A stretch of DNA of 7,322 nt, taken from JBDKLC01 sp040384865 (GTDB lineage: Bacteria > Patescibacteriota > Minisyncoccia > Phycocordibacterales > CAIZLB01). Below the pieces are notes generated by a model that was not told the origin of the DNA, ran no database searches, and saw only the letters and a list, made by a program, of their open reading frames with translations. The DNA lies in contig JAZKIM010000011.1 of assembly GCA_040384865.1 (NCBI GenBank), positions 1 to 7,322 on the forward strand. Reading direction: 5' to 3'. Made by a program: the position numbers and the translations under genes. Shown in pieces: positions 1 through 5,729 of this stretch (position 1 is the first letter of the stretch; the number at the start of each line of letters is the position of its first letter).

Positions 1-614
1 ATGATTCGAGAATCAGATATCTGAAGAATGATAAAAATGAAGGCGTGAACTTCAGTCGTAACCGCGCACTTGATTCCGTTTCCATTCATAGCGATTGGAT
101 TATTTTTCTTGATGACGATGATTACTTCGCACCAGATACCTTAGCTACATTTTCTGATTTGATCAGAGTGCATGGCAACACTTCGTGGTTTATCACAAAT
201 CGCGCATATAAAAATGGCACCCCTATCACTCAATTTCCAAAAAATAACAAGTGGTATTCATATGTAGTTGACTATCTTATTTTAAAAAAAGGGAAAGGAG
301 ACGTAACACATTGTATCGAAACGAAAAAAACTATCGGTATTCGATTTTCACAACACATTAAACAAGCTGAGGAATGGCTTTTCTTCTACCAAGTAGGACT
401 AAAAAATAAAATATTTTATCACGACCACAACAGCACTATTACTGACGGATACGATGCAAAAGCCGGTCTTAATTTCCGCAAGCGCACTCGCAAACAGCAG
501 TTCATCACACTCCTTGTACTCGCCTACGAAGGAACTCTTTTACGTATAATTTACCGTCCAACATTCTTAATATATCTCTTCATGAGATTAGTGCGTATCG
601 TTATAAAATCTTAA
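1..614 (+). CDS. Family 2 glycosyltransferase, 3' part (5' end outside the window)
   Basis: The frame is open from position 3 to the TAA at 612-614, so the gene starts upstream of the window; the GTG at 45 is only an internal codon. Residues just before it (RYLKNDKNEG) continue the same domain. The visible part carries the end of a GT-A nucleotide-sugar domain: an N-E-G-x-N-x-S-R-N-R-A-L stretch typical of GT2 enzymes, then the metal/nucleotide-binding acidic run FLDDDD at about 108-122. An AEEWLFF segment follows (about 367-390), in the place where GT2 enzymes have the acceptor-side acidic residue. The C-terminus is basic, then hydrophobic (about residues 155-185 counted from 45), which suggests membrane association. 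It should transfer a sugar from an NDP-sugar to a lipid-linked glycan at the cytoplasmic face. Donor and acceptor cannot be read from the sequence. Sampled GC is near 40%, like the rml genes. Confidence 0.85.
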   Translation, partial: DSRIRYLKNDKNEGVNFSRNRALDSVSIHSDWIIFLDDDDYFAPDTLATFSDLIRVHGNTSWFITNRAYKNGTPITQFPKNNKWYSYVVDYLILKKGKGDVTHCIETKKTIGIRFSQHIKQAEEWLFFYQVGLKNKIFYHDHNSTITDGYDAKAGLNFRKRTRKQQFITLLVLAYEGTLLRIIYRPTFLIYLFMRLVRIVIKS

Positions 615-643
615 TCCATAAGACTATATAACCATTTTTATAC

Positions 644-672
644 TTGACTTTATTAGGTTTTCGTTGTAGGGT
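644..672 (+). promoter_or_regulatory. Candidate sigma-70-type promoter for the GC-rich gene pair
   Basis: TTGACT at 644-649 matches the -35 consensus at five of six bases. A 17-nt spacer leads to TAGGGT at 667-672, a poor -10 that keeps only the first two T/A bases and the final T. It lies in AT-rich DNA between the upstream glycosyltransferase stop (614) and the TTG start at 731. Transcription would begin near 679, just before a hairpin. The strong -35, the exact spacing and the position support it; the weak -10 lowers confidence. Confidence 0.45.
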
Positions 673-679
673 ATTTCCA

Positions 680-696
680 TGGCGTAAATTGCGCCA
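680..696 (+). repeat. Hairpin in the leader of the GC-rich gene pair
   Basis: TGGCG at 680-684 pairs with CGCCA at 692-696. The stem extends inward by a T-G wobble (685/691) and an A-T pair (686/690), leaving a 3-nt loop. If the promoter at 644-672 is right, this hairpin sits at the extreme 5' end of the transcript and could protect it or regulate it. A run of seven T (707-713) lies 10 nt further on, too far for a normal terminator on this stem. The sequence resembles the terminator stem at the other end of the block. Confidence 0.4.
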
Positions 697-718
697 CAAC
701 TTGAAGTTTTTTTGAAAC

Positions 719-723
719 AGGAG
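719..723 (+). promoter_or_regulatory. Ribosome binding site deciding a TTG start
   Basis: AGGAG at 719-723 lies 7 nt before the TTG at 731. This is the only textbook Shine-Dalgarno sequence seen before any gene in the window, and it is what fixes the TTG as start. The other genes either follow closely on an upstream gene or have no recognisable site. Confidence 0.7.
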
Positions 724-730
724 AAACAAA

Positions 731-1444
731 TTGAAGACCGAACAAACCCCCGAAAGCAACGCTTTCGCCGCCACTGCGCGGATGATGGCAATCGTGAGGC
801 CCGAATGGAAACAAAGGGTGGATCAACTGGCTCCAAACGTCGGCATCTGCCTAGAGGACTCTGTTCGCCAGGCTGTCGATGACTGGAACCGCAACAATCT
901 CGGCAAAGTCCTCACCATCACCGGCTATCATGGCCGCAAGCGTGTGAACGAAATGTTCAGTTCGCGGGCCGTGCTCGACCACTTTGGCATCATCAACGCC
1001 GAAGGGGTTCACACCCAAGGACTGGCAGCACATACCGGCATGCAAGCCGAGTGGATCGTTGAAAAGGCAATCTCGCTCCGCTCAAATGGTGTGGCACTGT
1101 ATTGCCCGCTGTTTCACCTCCCTCGTTTCCTCCTGACTACACTCGAAGCCTTCCGACGACGGATGAATTCGGGCGGTGACTACGCCATGTTCCCCGTGAT
1201 TCCTGTTCCGGTTATTCGCCCATCTGGGCAGAAGAACCTGCTGGACACGATTGCGGAAAAGGAAGGTGGTGAGTCCGACGATGTGAACGAGTACCGTACG
1301 CTTTCTGAAGAAGAGGCTGCCTGGCGGGAGTTCCCACGCATCGCAGCCTATCAGCAAGCAAAAGCAGACGGCAGCCCCGGCGATTGCATGACCACCGAAC
1401 GCTTTGGCCTCTACACTGACTGGCTGCTCCGCCGTATGGGCTGA
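731..1444 (+). CDS. Protein of unknown function, possibly a remote DUF218/YdcF-fold member
   Basis: 237 aa, TTG start supported by AGGAG 7 nt upstream. No signal peptide or membrane helix is visible, so it is probably cytoplasmic. I do not recognise the family with certainty. From about residue 59 there is a hydrophobic strand ending in ITGYHG (63-68). Later come a T-x-x-Q-A-E-W helix (102-108), a hydrophobic strand and the motif PLFHLPRFLLT (126-136). This order resembles DUF218 (SanA/ElyC/YdcF) proteins, in which a Ser-Gly-Gly strand, an N-T-x-x-N/E helix and an 'H-x-x-R-A' motif follow one another. The resemblance is weak and the acidic residues of that family are not clearly present. The C-terminal third (about 170-237) is acidic with a long charged segment and matches nothing I know. 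GC is about 52-60% in rows I counted, against about 30-43% in the sugar genes. It is 4 nt upstream of a membrane-protein gene and surely co-transcribed with it. Confidence 0.8.
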   Translation: MKTEQTPESNAFAATARMMAIVRPEWKQRVDQLAPNVGICLEDSVRQAVDDWNRNNLGKVLTITGYHGRKRVNEMFSSRAVLDHFGIINAEGVHTQGLAAHTGMQAEWIVEKAISLRSNGVALYCPLFHLPRFLLTTLEAFRRRMNSGGDYAMFPVIPVPVIRPSGQKNLLDTIAEKEGGESDDVNEYRTLSEEEAAWREFPRIAAYQQAKADGSPGDCMTTERFGLYTDWLLRRMG

Positions 1445-1448
1445 CACC

Positions 1449-1919
1449 ATGACCTGGTTCGGACAATCCGTGTGGGCGGCGGTGATACTGACGCCCTGCT
1501 GGCTTGCAACACCATTCTTCGAGCGGAACTTCGGAATCAAGGCTGATGTGTATGTGGTGTGGTATTTCTTCGGAATCGCGCTCAGCGTTTCCAGCTACAT
1601 CACCACCACGGACTCAAGTGGCCTTTCCCGACTGTTCCCTTCGTGGCAACTGGTCGCAGCGATCATTGCTGTAGGCGCAACCATTGGCGCAATAGCCAAC
1701 GTGCTTGTGTTCACGGCAACGACAACCGCAACAAACGCTGCACTCGTAAGCACGATCGCGGTCGGTGGTGGAGGAGCGCTCCTATTCCTAAGCGCCTATG
1801 CACTCGGCGAGCTCGTACCAAAGTACTTCGGGAAAACCGATGTCAACTGGCCGATAACGCTCGGAAGCATGGCGTTCATCATCATAGGAGTGGTGGGTCT
1901 GGCATTCGCCAAGCGCTAA
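1449..1919 (+). CDS. Small five-helix membrane protein, EamA/DMT-like half-transporter candidate
   Basis: 156 aa from the ATG at 1449; a longer reading from TTG 1404 would overlap the upstream gene by 41 nt and is less likely. Hydrophobic segments lie at about residues 7-24, 34-51, 67-88, 96-119 and 134-154, so five helices with almost no soluble part. The C-terminal half has the order seen in EamA/DMT permeases: a Gly/Ala-rich helix, a small-residue helix ending in LGE (119-121), then a final helix opening with a conserved-looking LG and ending in a basic tail. Five-helix half-size DMT proteins work as dimers and move small molecules. Here the substrate is unknown and the assignment is by hydropathy and pattern only. 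It starts 4 nt after the upstream stop with no Shine-Dalgarno sequence, so translation is probably coupled. The TAA stop lies in the loop of a perfect palindrome. Base composition is as high in GC as its partner gene. Confidence 0.75.
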   Translation: MTWFGQSVWAAVILTPCWLATPFFERNFGIKADVYVVWYFFGIALSVSSYITTTDSSGLSRLFPSWQLVAAIIAVGATIGAIANVLVFTATTTATNAALVSTIAVGGGGALLFLSAYALGELVPKYFGKTDVNWPITLGSMAFIIIGVVGLAFAKR

Positions 1920-1931
1920 AGCGCTTGGCGA
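1906..1931. repeat. Perfect 11-bp inverted repeat around a stop codon
   Basis: TCGCCAAGCGC (1906-1916) and GCGCTTGGCGA (1921-1931) are exact reverse complements separated by TAAA. The TAA (1917-1919) is the stop of the membrane-protein gene. In RNA this gives a very stable tetraloop hairpin, but no T run follows it directly. It lies 5 nt before the terminator stem, forming a tandem hairpin at the 3' end of the GC-rich block. It could protect the mRNA 3' end or be a recombination or protein-binding site. Confidence 0.8.
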
Positions 1932-1936
1932 CCAAC

Positions 1937-1972
1937 AAAGTGGCGTACCGATCCGTTCGGGCGCCACTTTTT
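1937..1972 (+). terminator. Rho-independent terminator of the GC-rich gene pair
   Basis: AAAGTGGCG (1937-1945) pairs with CGCCACTTT (1962-1970). The stem continues inward through a T-G wobble (1946/1961), a bulged A, and CCGA (1948-1951) with TCGG (1957-1960), closing a 5-nt loop. Five T (1968-1972) end the structure. It stops rightward transcription just before the convergent rmlA, whose stop is at 1982-1984. On the minus strand the stem is followed only by a weak T-rich stretch, so it may act partly in both directions. Confidence 0.8.
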
Positions 1973-1981
1973 CATACCTAA

Positions 1982-2707
1982 TTAGATAACAAGGTTTTTA
2001 TGAAGTTTTTCTTGAGCCAGTAAATTGGCTCGTATTAAAGAATCAAAAGTTCCAGCATCAATCCATTCCCCGTTTATCGTTCTCACATCAAGTTCACCGG
2101 ACTCTAAATACCTTTTGTGTAAATCTACTATTTCTAACTCTCCTCGCTCGCTTTGCTTTGATTCTTTTGCAAACTGAACAACTCGCGAATCATAAATATA
2201 AATACCTGGAATAGCAAAATTACTTTTTGGGTTTTTTGGCTTCTCTTCAATTGAAATAACTTTCATCTCTTTATCAAACTCCACTACGCCAAAACGTTCC
2301 GGATCTTTCACTTCTTTTGCAAAAATTCGTGCACCACCTTTAAAAGATGCTATCTGTTCCGTCAAATCTTCTTCAAAGATATTGTCCCCCAAAATCATTA
2401 CCACATCATCCCCCTGTAAAAAGGTTTCTCCAATAATAAAAGCTTCGCTTAAGCCACCAGGCTTATCCTGAATTTCATAAGTAAACTTCACACCAAATTC
2501 TTTTCCAGAACCTAAGAGGTTCAAATAATCCCCTGCTTTTTCTGGCGCAACTATGATTAAAATTTCCTTGACCCCCGCCTTGATAAGCGTATTAAGCGGA
2601 TAATAAATCATCGGGCGATTATAAATAGGAAGAAGCTGTTTTGAGGTAACGGCTGTGAGCGGATGAAGTCTTGTTCCTTTTCCTCCAGATAAAATTATTC
2701 CTTTCAT
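1982..2707 (-). CDS. rmlA: Glucose-1-phosphate thymidylyltransferase, short form
   Basis: Joins dTTP and glucose-1-phosphate to give dTDP-glucose, the first step of dTDP-rhamnose synthesis, in the cytoplasm. The 241-aa product shows the whole nucleotidyltransferase core: GGKGTRLHPLT at 8-18 with R13 and K23 for the triphosphate; PGGLSEAF (83-90) and LGDNIF (106-111, metal-binding D108) in the sugar and base pocket; EEKP (154-157); RGELEIVD (188-195); and WIDAGT (215-220, D217 as second metal ligand). Classical RmlA is about 290 aa. The C-terminal 50 or so residues, which form the allosteric dTDP-rhamnose site, are missing, so feedback inhibition may be absent or different. Last gene of the leftward operon: its ATG overlaps the upstream TGA by 4 nt (ATGA), which implies translational coupling, and there is no Shine-Dalgarno sequence. 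A related NTP transferase using another base cannot be excluded, but the neighbours support RmlA. Confidence 0.9.
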   Translation of the reverse strand: MKGIILSGGKGTRLHPLTAVTSKQLLPIYNRPMIYYPLNTLIKAGVKEILIIVAPEKAGDYLNLLGSGKEFGVKFTYEIQDKPGGLSEAFIIGETFLQGDDVVMILGDNIFEEDLTEQIASFKGGARIFAKEVKDPERFGVVEFDKEMKVISIEEKPKNPKSNFAIPGIYIYDSRVVQFAKESKQSERGELEIVDLHKRYLESGELDVRTINGEWIDAGTFDSLIRANLLAQEKLHKNLVI

Positions 2708-3546
2708 GTAAGTGATTGTTTATATGTAACCATAATATCCTTGAGCCGGGACGTTGTCAGTTCTGGCATACTAATACCAAGTGATTTAAGCTTCTCGTTT
2801 GATAAAACACAGTTGCTTCGTGGTGCCACAACTACACTCTTCTCCAATTCTTTAACATCAATAAGTTCGTACGTGTGTGATTGGTCAACCACCTCCTTAT
2901 ATGCTTTCAAGATGTCTCCGTGTTCAACATACCCATCATTAACAAGATTAAGTATACCAACTGGCCTCTTTTCAGCTAGAGTAATCAGGGCTGGAAACAT
3001 ATCTTCGATGACAGTCACAGAGTTTGGTACTGAGATAACTTTTTTGTAAGATACGATTTTAGTAATTAAGTTTCGTGGGTGGACCTGAAAAGAAACAGGC
3101 ATCCGTATCCGCACCTGTAGAACGGGCAATTCCTTTAAAGCGTTCTGCATGACAATGCGCATACGTGAATAGAAACTTCCGAAAAAATTAGGAGCATCTT
3201 CTTCGGTAAAAGAAACATCTCCGCCTCCACTGTAAATACACCCGCTCGCGATCTGTATCATATACGCACCCGATGTAATTGAAGCTAAGGAGGCGTTTAT
3301 AGCACCAGCGACGTTTACTTCAACCGTCTCTTCTTTATGACTTTCACACCAATCAATTGTTGGATATGCACGCACACCAGCAAAATTCACCACCACATCC
3401 GGCTTCACTTTTAAGAAAGTGTCAACTAATAGAGGCAAATTAGAAATATCAATGCGATTTGTAAAAACTTCATGACCTTGTGCTTTTGAATACTCTGCAA
3501 AACGTCCACCCATCCATCCATTCGCTCCTAGAATATATATTTTCAT
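2704..3546 (-). CDS. Bifunctional nucleotide-rhamnose 3,5-epimerase/4-reductase, plant NRS/ER (UER1)-like
   Basis: 280 aa from the ATG at 3546, placed directly before the Rossmann strand; an upstream ATG at 3585 would add a Lys/Arg-rich tail read from inside rmlB. It is an extended SDR: GANGWMG (7-13) binds NAD(P)H. Several long stretches match what I recall of Arabidopsis UER1 and the C-terminal domain of plant RHM: DWCESHK (65-71), NVAG (78-81), a T/K-EED-x-PN-x-x-GSFYS block (114-127), R-x-RMP (146-150), PRN-x-ITKI (157-164), PNS-x-T (174-178) and VAPRSN (240-245). Those enzymes epimerise C3 and C5 of the 4-keto-6-deoxyglucose nucleotide and then reduce C4, doing the work of RmlC plus RmlD, which fits the lack of rmlC here. 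The catalytic Tyr is Y126, but the usual Lys four residues later is Arg (R130, codon CGC). It starts 4 nt after the rmlB stop and overlaps rmlA by 4 nt. A plain RmlD is the alternative; the motifs above argue against it. Confidence 0.85.
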   Translation of the reverse strand: MKIYILGANGWMGGRFAEYSKAQGHEVFTNRIDISNLPLLVDTFLKVKPDVVVNFAGVRAYPTIDWCESHKEETVEVNVAGAINASLASITSGAYMIQIASGCIYSGGGDVSFTEEDAPNFFGSFYSRMRIVMQNALKELPVLQVRIRMPVSFQVHPRNLITKIVSYKKVISVPNSVTVIEDMFPALITLAEKRPVGILNLVNDGYVEHGDILKAYKEVVDQSHTYELIDVKELEKSVVVAPRSNCVLSNEKLKSLGISMPELTTSRLKDIMVTYKQSLT

Positions 3547-3550
3547 ATTT

Positions 3551-4519
3551 TTAAATTTTCTTTTTACTCTTCCACCACGCTTCATTTTCCTGGTACCAAG
3601 AAATTGTTTTTCTTAGACCTTCGTCAAAGGTGGTTTCTGGCTTCCACCCAAGTTCTCGGATAATCTTGTTATTTGAAATAGCATATCGCCTATCATGCCC
3701 AGGCCTATCATCTACATATTCGATATTACTTTCATCCTTACCTAAGATAGAGATTATTTTTTTCACTGCATCTATGTTTTTAATTTCATGGTTTCCTCCA
3801 ACGCAGTACTTTTCTCCTATTTTTCCTTTATGGATTATTAAATCGATTGCCTTGCAGTGATCTTCAACATAAAGCCAATCCCTAACTTGCAAACCATCTC
3901 CATAAACTGGCACCTTCTTGTTTTCCAACAAATTAGTGATAGCTAACGGAAATAATTTTTCAGGAAAATGAAATGGACCGTAATTGTTCGAGCAATTTGA
4001 AATGGTTACAGGAAGTCCGTACGTATGATGATAAGCCATTACCAGGTGATCTCCAGATGCCTTCGATGCGCTATATGGACTACGTGGGTCGTATGGGGTT
4101 AGTTCGTCAAAAGGCACATCATTCTCACCGAGTGAACCAAATACTTCATCAGTAGAGATATGGTGAACCCGCTTGTTGCCGTGAGCGCGCGCTGACTCGA
4201 GGAGGGTGAATGTCCCCATTATATTCGTCTCTATAAATGATTTCGCATCTAGAATAGACCTATCTACATGTGTTTCAGCTGCAAAATGTACTATGATGTC
4301 ACACCTCTCTAGTAGAGCATCTACAAGTGCCCTGTCACAAATATTCCCCTGCACAAACTCATACCTCTTATCCTTTTCCCATGTTAAAAGCGAATTCTTG
4401 TCCCCGGCGTATGTAAGCGCATCTAAATTAACTATTTCATATTCTGGATACGTTGTCAGAATATGATTGATAAAATTAGAACCAATGAATCCAGCCCCTC
4501 CAGTAACAAGTAATTTCAT
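3551..4519 (-). CDS. rmlB: dTDP-glucose 4,6-dehydratase
   Basis: Converts dTDP-glucose to dTDP-4-keto-6-deoxyglucose with a tightly bound NAD that is reduced and reoxidised in each cycle. The 322-aa protein has a typical length and complete motifs: TGGAGFIGSN (6-15) for the cofactor; D33 at the end of strand 2, followed by LTYAG; HFAAETHVDRS (78-88); STDEVFG (122-128), with the Asp/Glu pair D124-E125 that drives water loss; YSASK (149-153), with catalytic Y149 and K153; and RPGHDRRY near the C-terminus, which binds the nucleotide. It is the first gene of the leftward operon rmlB, epimerase/reductase, rmlA. There is no Shine-Dalgarno sequence; a TATACT box ends 7 nt before the ATG, so the mRNA is probably leaderless. 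UDP-glucose as substrate cannot be ruled out, but the rmlA gene in the operon favours dTDP. Confidence 0.95.
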   Translation of the reverse strand: MKLLVTGGAGFIGSNFINHILTTYPEYEIVNLDALTYAGDKNSLLTWEKDKRYEFVQGNICDRALVDALLERCDIIVHFAAETHVDRSILDAKSFIETNIMGTFTLLESARAHGNKRVHHISTDEVFGSLGENDVPFDELTPYDPRSPYSASKASGDHLVMAYHHTYGLPVTISNCSNNYGPFHFPEKLFPLAITNLLENKKVPVYGDGLQVRDWLYVEDHCKAIDLIIHKGKIGEKYCVGGNHEIKNIDAVKKIISILGKDESNIEYVDDRPGHDRRYAISNNKIIRELGWKPETTFDEGLRKTISWYQENEAWWKSKKKI

Positions 4520-4526
4520 AGCTATA

Positions 4527-4554
4527 AGTATACACCAGGGATTTGTGGTTTAAA
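4527..4554 (-). promoter_or_regulatory. Promoter of the rml operon, probably leaderless
   Basis: Read on the minus strand, TTTAAA (4554-4549) and TATACT (4532-4527) are separated by 16 nt. TATACT matches the -10 consensus at five of six bases. Seven bases separate it from the rmlB ATG (4519), so the start site would fall at or next to the A of ATG. The whole element fits in the 36-nt gap after the upstream glycosyltransferase gene, so the operon can be transcribed independently of it. Confidence 0.6.
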
Positions 4555-4555
4555 C

Positions 4556-5587
4556 TTATGAGAAAAATGATCCTTCAGCCTTCTTGGCCACGTCAGATTT
4601 TGGATAATACCCAGCGTACACAGCTTGTATCATCAACTTCACACGTTTAAAATAGTTTTGCGTTGGCCCATATTCATACAGCCCTAAGATAAAGAGTCCG
4701 GAAATCCAGAAGAAGATATTTAAGAATAATTCTATATTCCCCTGCTTGCTATGCTTCCTAGATAAGCGCACCATATTTCTAATACGGTAATACACCCTAA
4801 ACGGTGCAGTATTTGGATCAAACTGACCAAATATATGCGATGAGTTGGCGCCAAAAGTAAAATCAACATCATAAAGACGCGGTATAGTACACAGATAGGT
4901 GTCATACCCGAGCTTCTTTATATTCCAAGAATATTCAACATCATCTCCATATAAGAATAGTGACTTGTCTGGCAGATCAGCTTTCCTCACTGCATCGATC
5001 GGAATAAAAGCTCCGCCATACACAAACCCTTCTGTAGGAATTACCGGTATAAATGGCCCGCGCTTTATTTTTTTTGTTTTCCAAAAGAAAAGTTTGAAGA
5101 AGTGCACCAACTTACCTAAACTAAATACCTCAAAGAACGTAAAGTGGGGTTTATCATCTGGAATGGATCGCTTGTAAAAATGCTCCTTGTTTTCCAACAC
5201 ATTAAAACGGCTCCCAGAGAGAACAACTTTCTGATCTGGGAACAGTCTCATGATTTCCATAAATGAAGTAATCGCCCCATCTTCAGGCACCGAGTCATCA
5301 TCTAACATAAACACGAAATCACAATCCGTATGTCGCGCGCGTTCTAGTGCAATATGAAAACCACCAGCGGACCCCTGATTCTTTTCTTCACGTAAAATTT
5401 CTACCCTGTCACCGTATTCCTTAGTGCCATTTTCTATTTCTTCTTTGTTCTGAGAACCATTATCCACAATAATCAGCTTGACCACATGAGGATCTTTCAT
5501 CACCGCTGTCACCACTTGAGTTAAAAATTTCCACCTGTCACCGAAGATAATTGTCACAACGGTTACTCTGGGATACTGTGTATTCAT
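4556..5587 (-). CDS. Family 2 glycosyltransferase (rhamnosyl/galactofuranosyl-transferase-like)
   Basis: 343 aa from the ATG at 5587. Earlier in-frame ATGs at 5653 and 5596 precede or overlap a perfect -10 box and are therefore unlikely. GT-A fold motifs run in order: VTVVTI strand (8-13), IIVDNGS (39-45), N-Q-G-S-A-G-G (70-76), MLDDDS (94-99, the metal-binding DXD), GGAF (191-194) and YGDDVEYSW (213-221), where the acidic DDxE probably includes the catalytic base. One hydrophobic segment (about 285-304) near the C-terminus would anchor it to the membrane. The N-x-G-x-x-GG and GDD-x-E pattern is that of GT2 rhamnosyl- and galactofuranosyl-transferases. With rhamnose genes directly downstream, a rhamnosyltransferase is a fair inference, not shown. 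Same strand as the rml operon, but with a separate promoter. An A8 run in the coding strand (5075-5068) is a possible slippage site. Confidence 0.88.
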   Translation of the reverse strand: MNTQYPRVTVVTIIFGDRWKFLTQVVTAVMKDPHVVKLIIVDNGSQNKEEIENGTKEYGDRVEILREEKNQGSAGGFHIALERARHTDCDFVFMLDDDSVPEDGAITSFMEIMRLFPDQKVVLSGSRFNVLENKEHFYKRSIPDDKPHFTFFEVFSLGKLVHFFKLFFWKTKKIKRGPFIPVIPTEGFVYGGAFIPIDAVRKADLPDKSLFLYGDDVEYSWNIKKLGYDTYLCTIPRLYDVDFTFGANSSHIFGQFDPNTAPFRVYYRIRNMVRLSRKHSKQGNIELFLNIFFWISGLFILGLYEYGPTQNYFKRVKLMIQAVYAGYYPKSDVAKKAEGSFFS

Positions 5588-5594
5588 AGTGGGC

Positions 5595-5623
5595 ATTATA
5601 CAGTAATGAGGGTTCTGTGAAAA
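5595..5623 (-). promoter_or_regulatory. Promoter of the leftward glycosyltransferase, probably leaderless
   Basis: On the minus strand TTTTCA (5623-5618) and a perfect TATAAT (5600-5595) are 17 nt apart. The -10 ends exactly 7 nt before the ATG at 5587, the same spacing as at rmlB, so transcription should start at the start codon itself. No Shine-Dalgarno sequence precedes that ATG. The box overlaps the ATG at 5596, which argues against that codon being the start. Confidence 0.7.
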
Positions 5624-5729
5624 GACACACGGAAAGTTAGTTGTACAGAGCAATAAGAAAATGGTAGTATTTAAGATACTATTTTATCTTTTAGACCCCA
5701 GAGAAAAGCTCCAAAACTACCTACATATT

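Noticed and set aside
679..687. ATG GCG TAA mini-frame 6 nt after the weak -10 of the leader
   Set aside because: It would look like a leaderless two-codon frame, but it overlaps the hairpin, the -10 is poor, and such a short frame occurs easily by chance.
699..713. Terminator at the T run before the GC-rich genes
   Set aside because: The only stem directly adjacent is four base pairs with a 3-nt loop; the better stem at 680-696 is 10 nt away from the T run.
851..1540. Open frames on the minus strand (851-1045, 1082-1540, 1212-1466) inside the GC-rich block
   Set aside because: They lie opposite a frame with a good ribosome binding site, show no recognisable motifs, and long antisense frames are expected in GC-rich coding DNA.
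1906..1972. Integron attC-like site at the end of the GC-rich block
   Set aside because: I looked for the RYYYAAC and GTTRRRY core sites around both hairpins and found no proper match; no integrase is in the window.
1559..1981. A 140-residue plus-strand frame rich in Arg and His over the membrane-protein gene
   Set aside because: It is a shifted reading of the five-helix protein, has no start signal and runs through the palindrome and terminator.
3547..3585. Longer start (ATG at 3585) for the epimerase/reductase
   Set aside because: It would add 13 basic residues from within the rmlB coding end; the ATG at 3546 stands directly before the cofactor-binding strand.
5068..5075. A8 tract (coding strand) in the leftward glycosyltransferase as a phase-variation switch
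   Set aside because: Eight bases is modest in AT-rich DNA, the frame is intact and Lys-rich at that point, and there is no sign of an alternative product.
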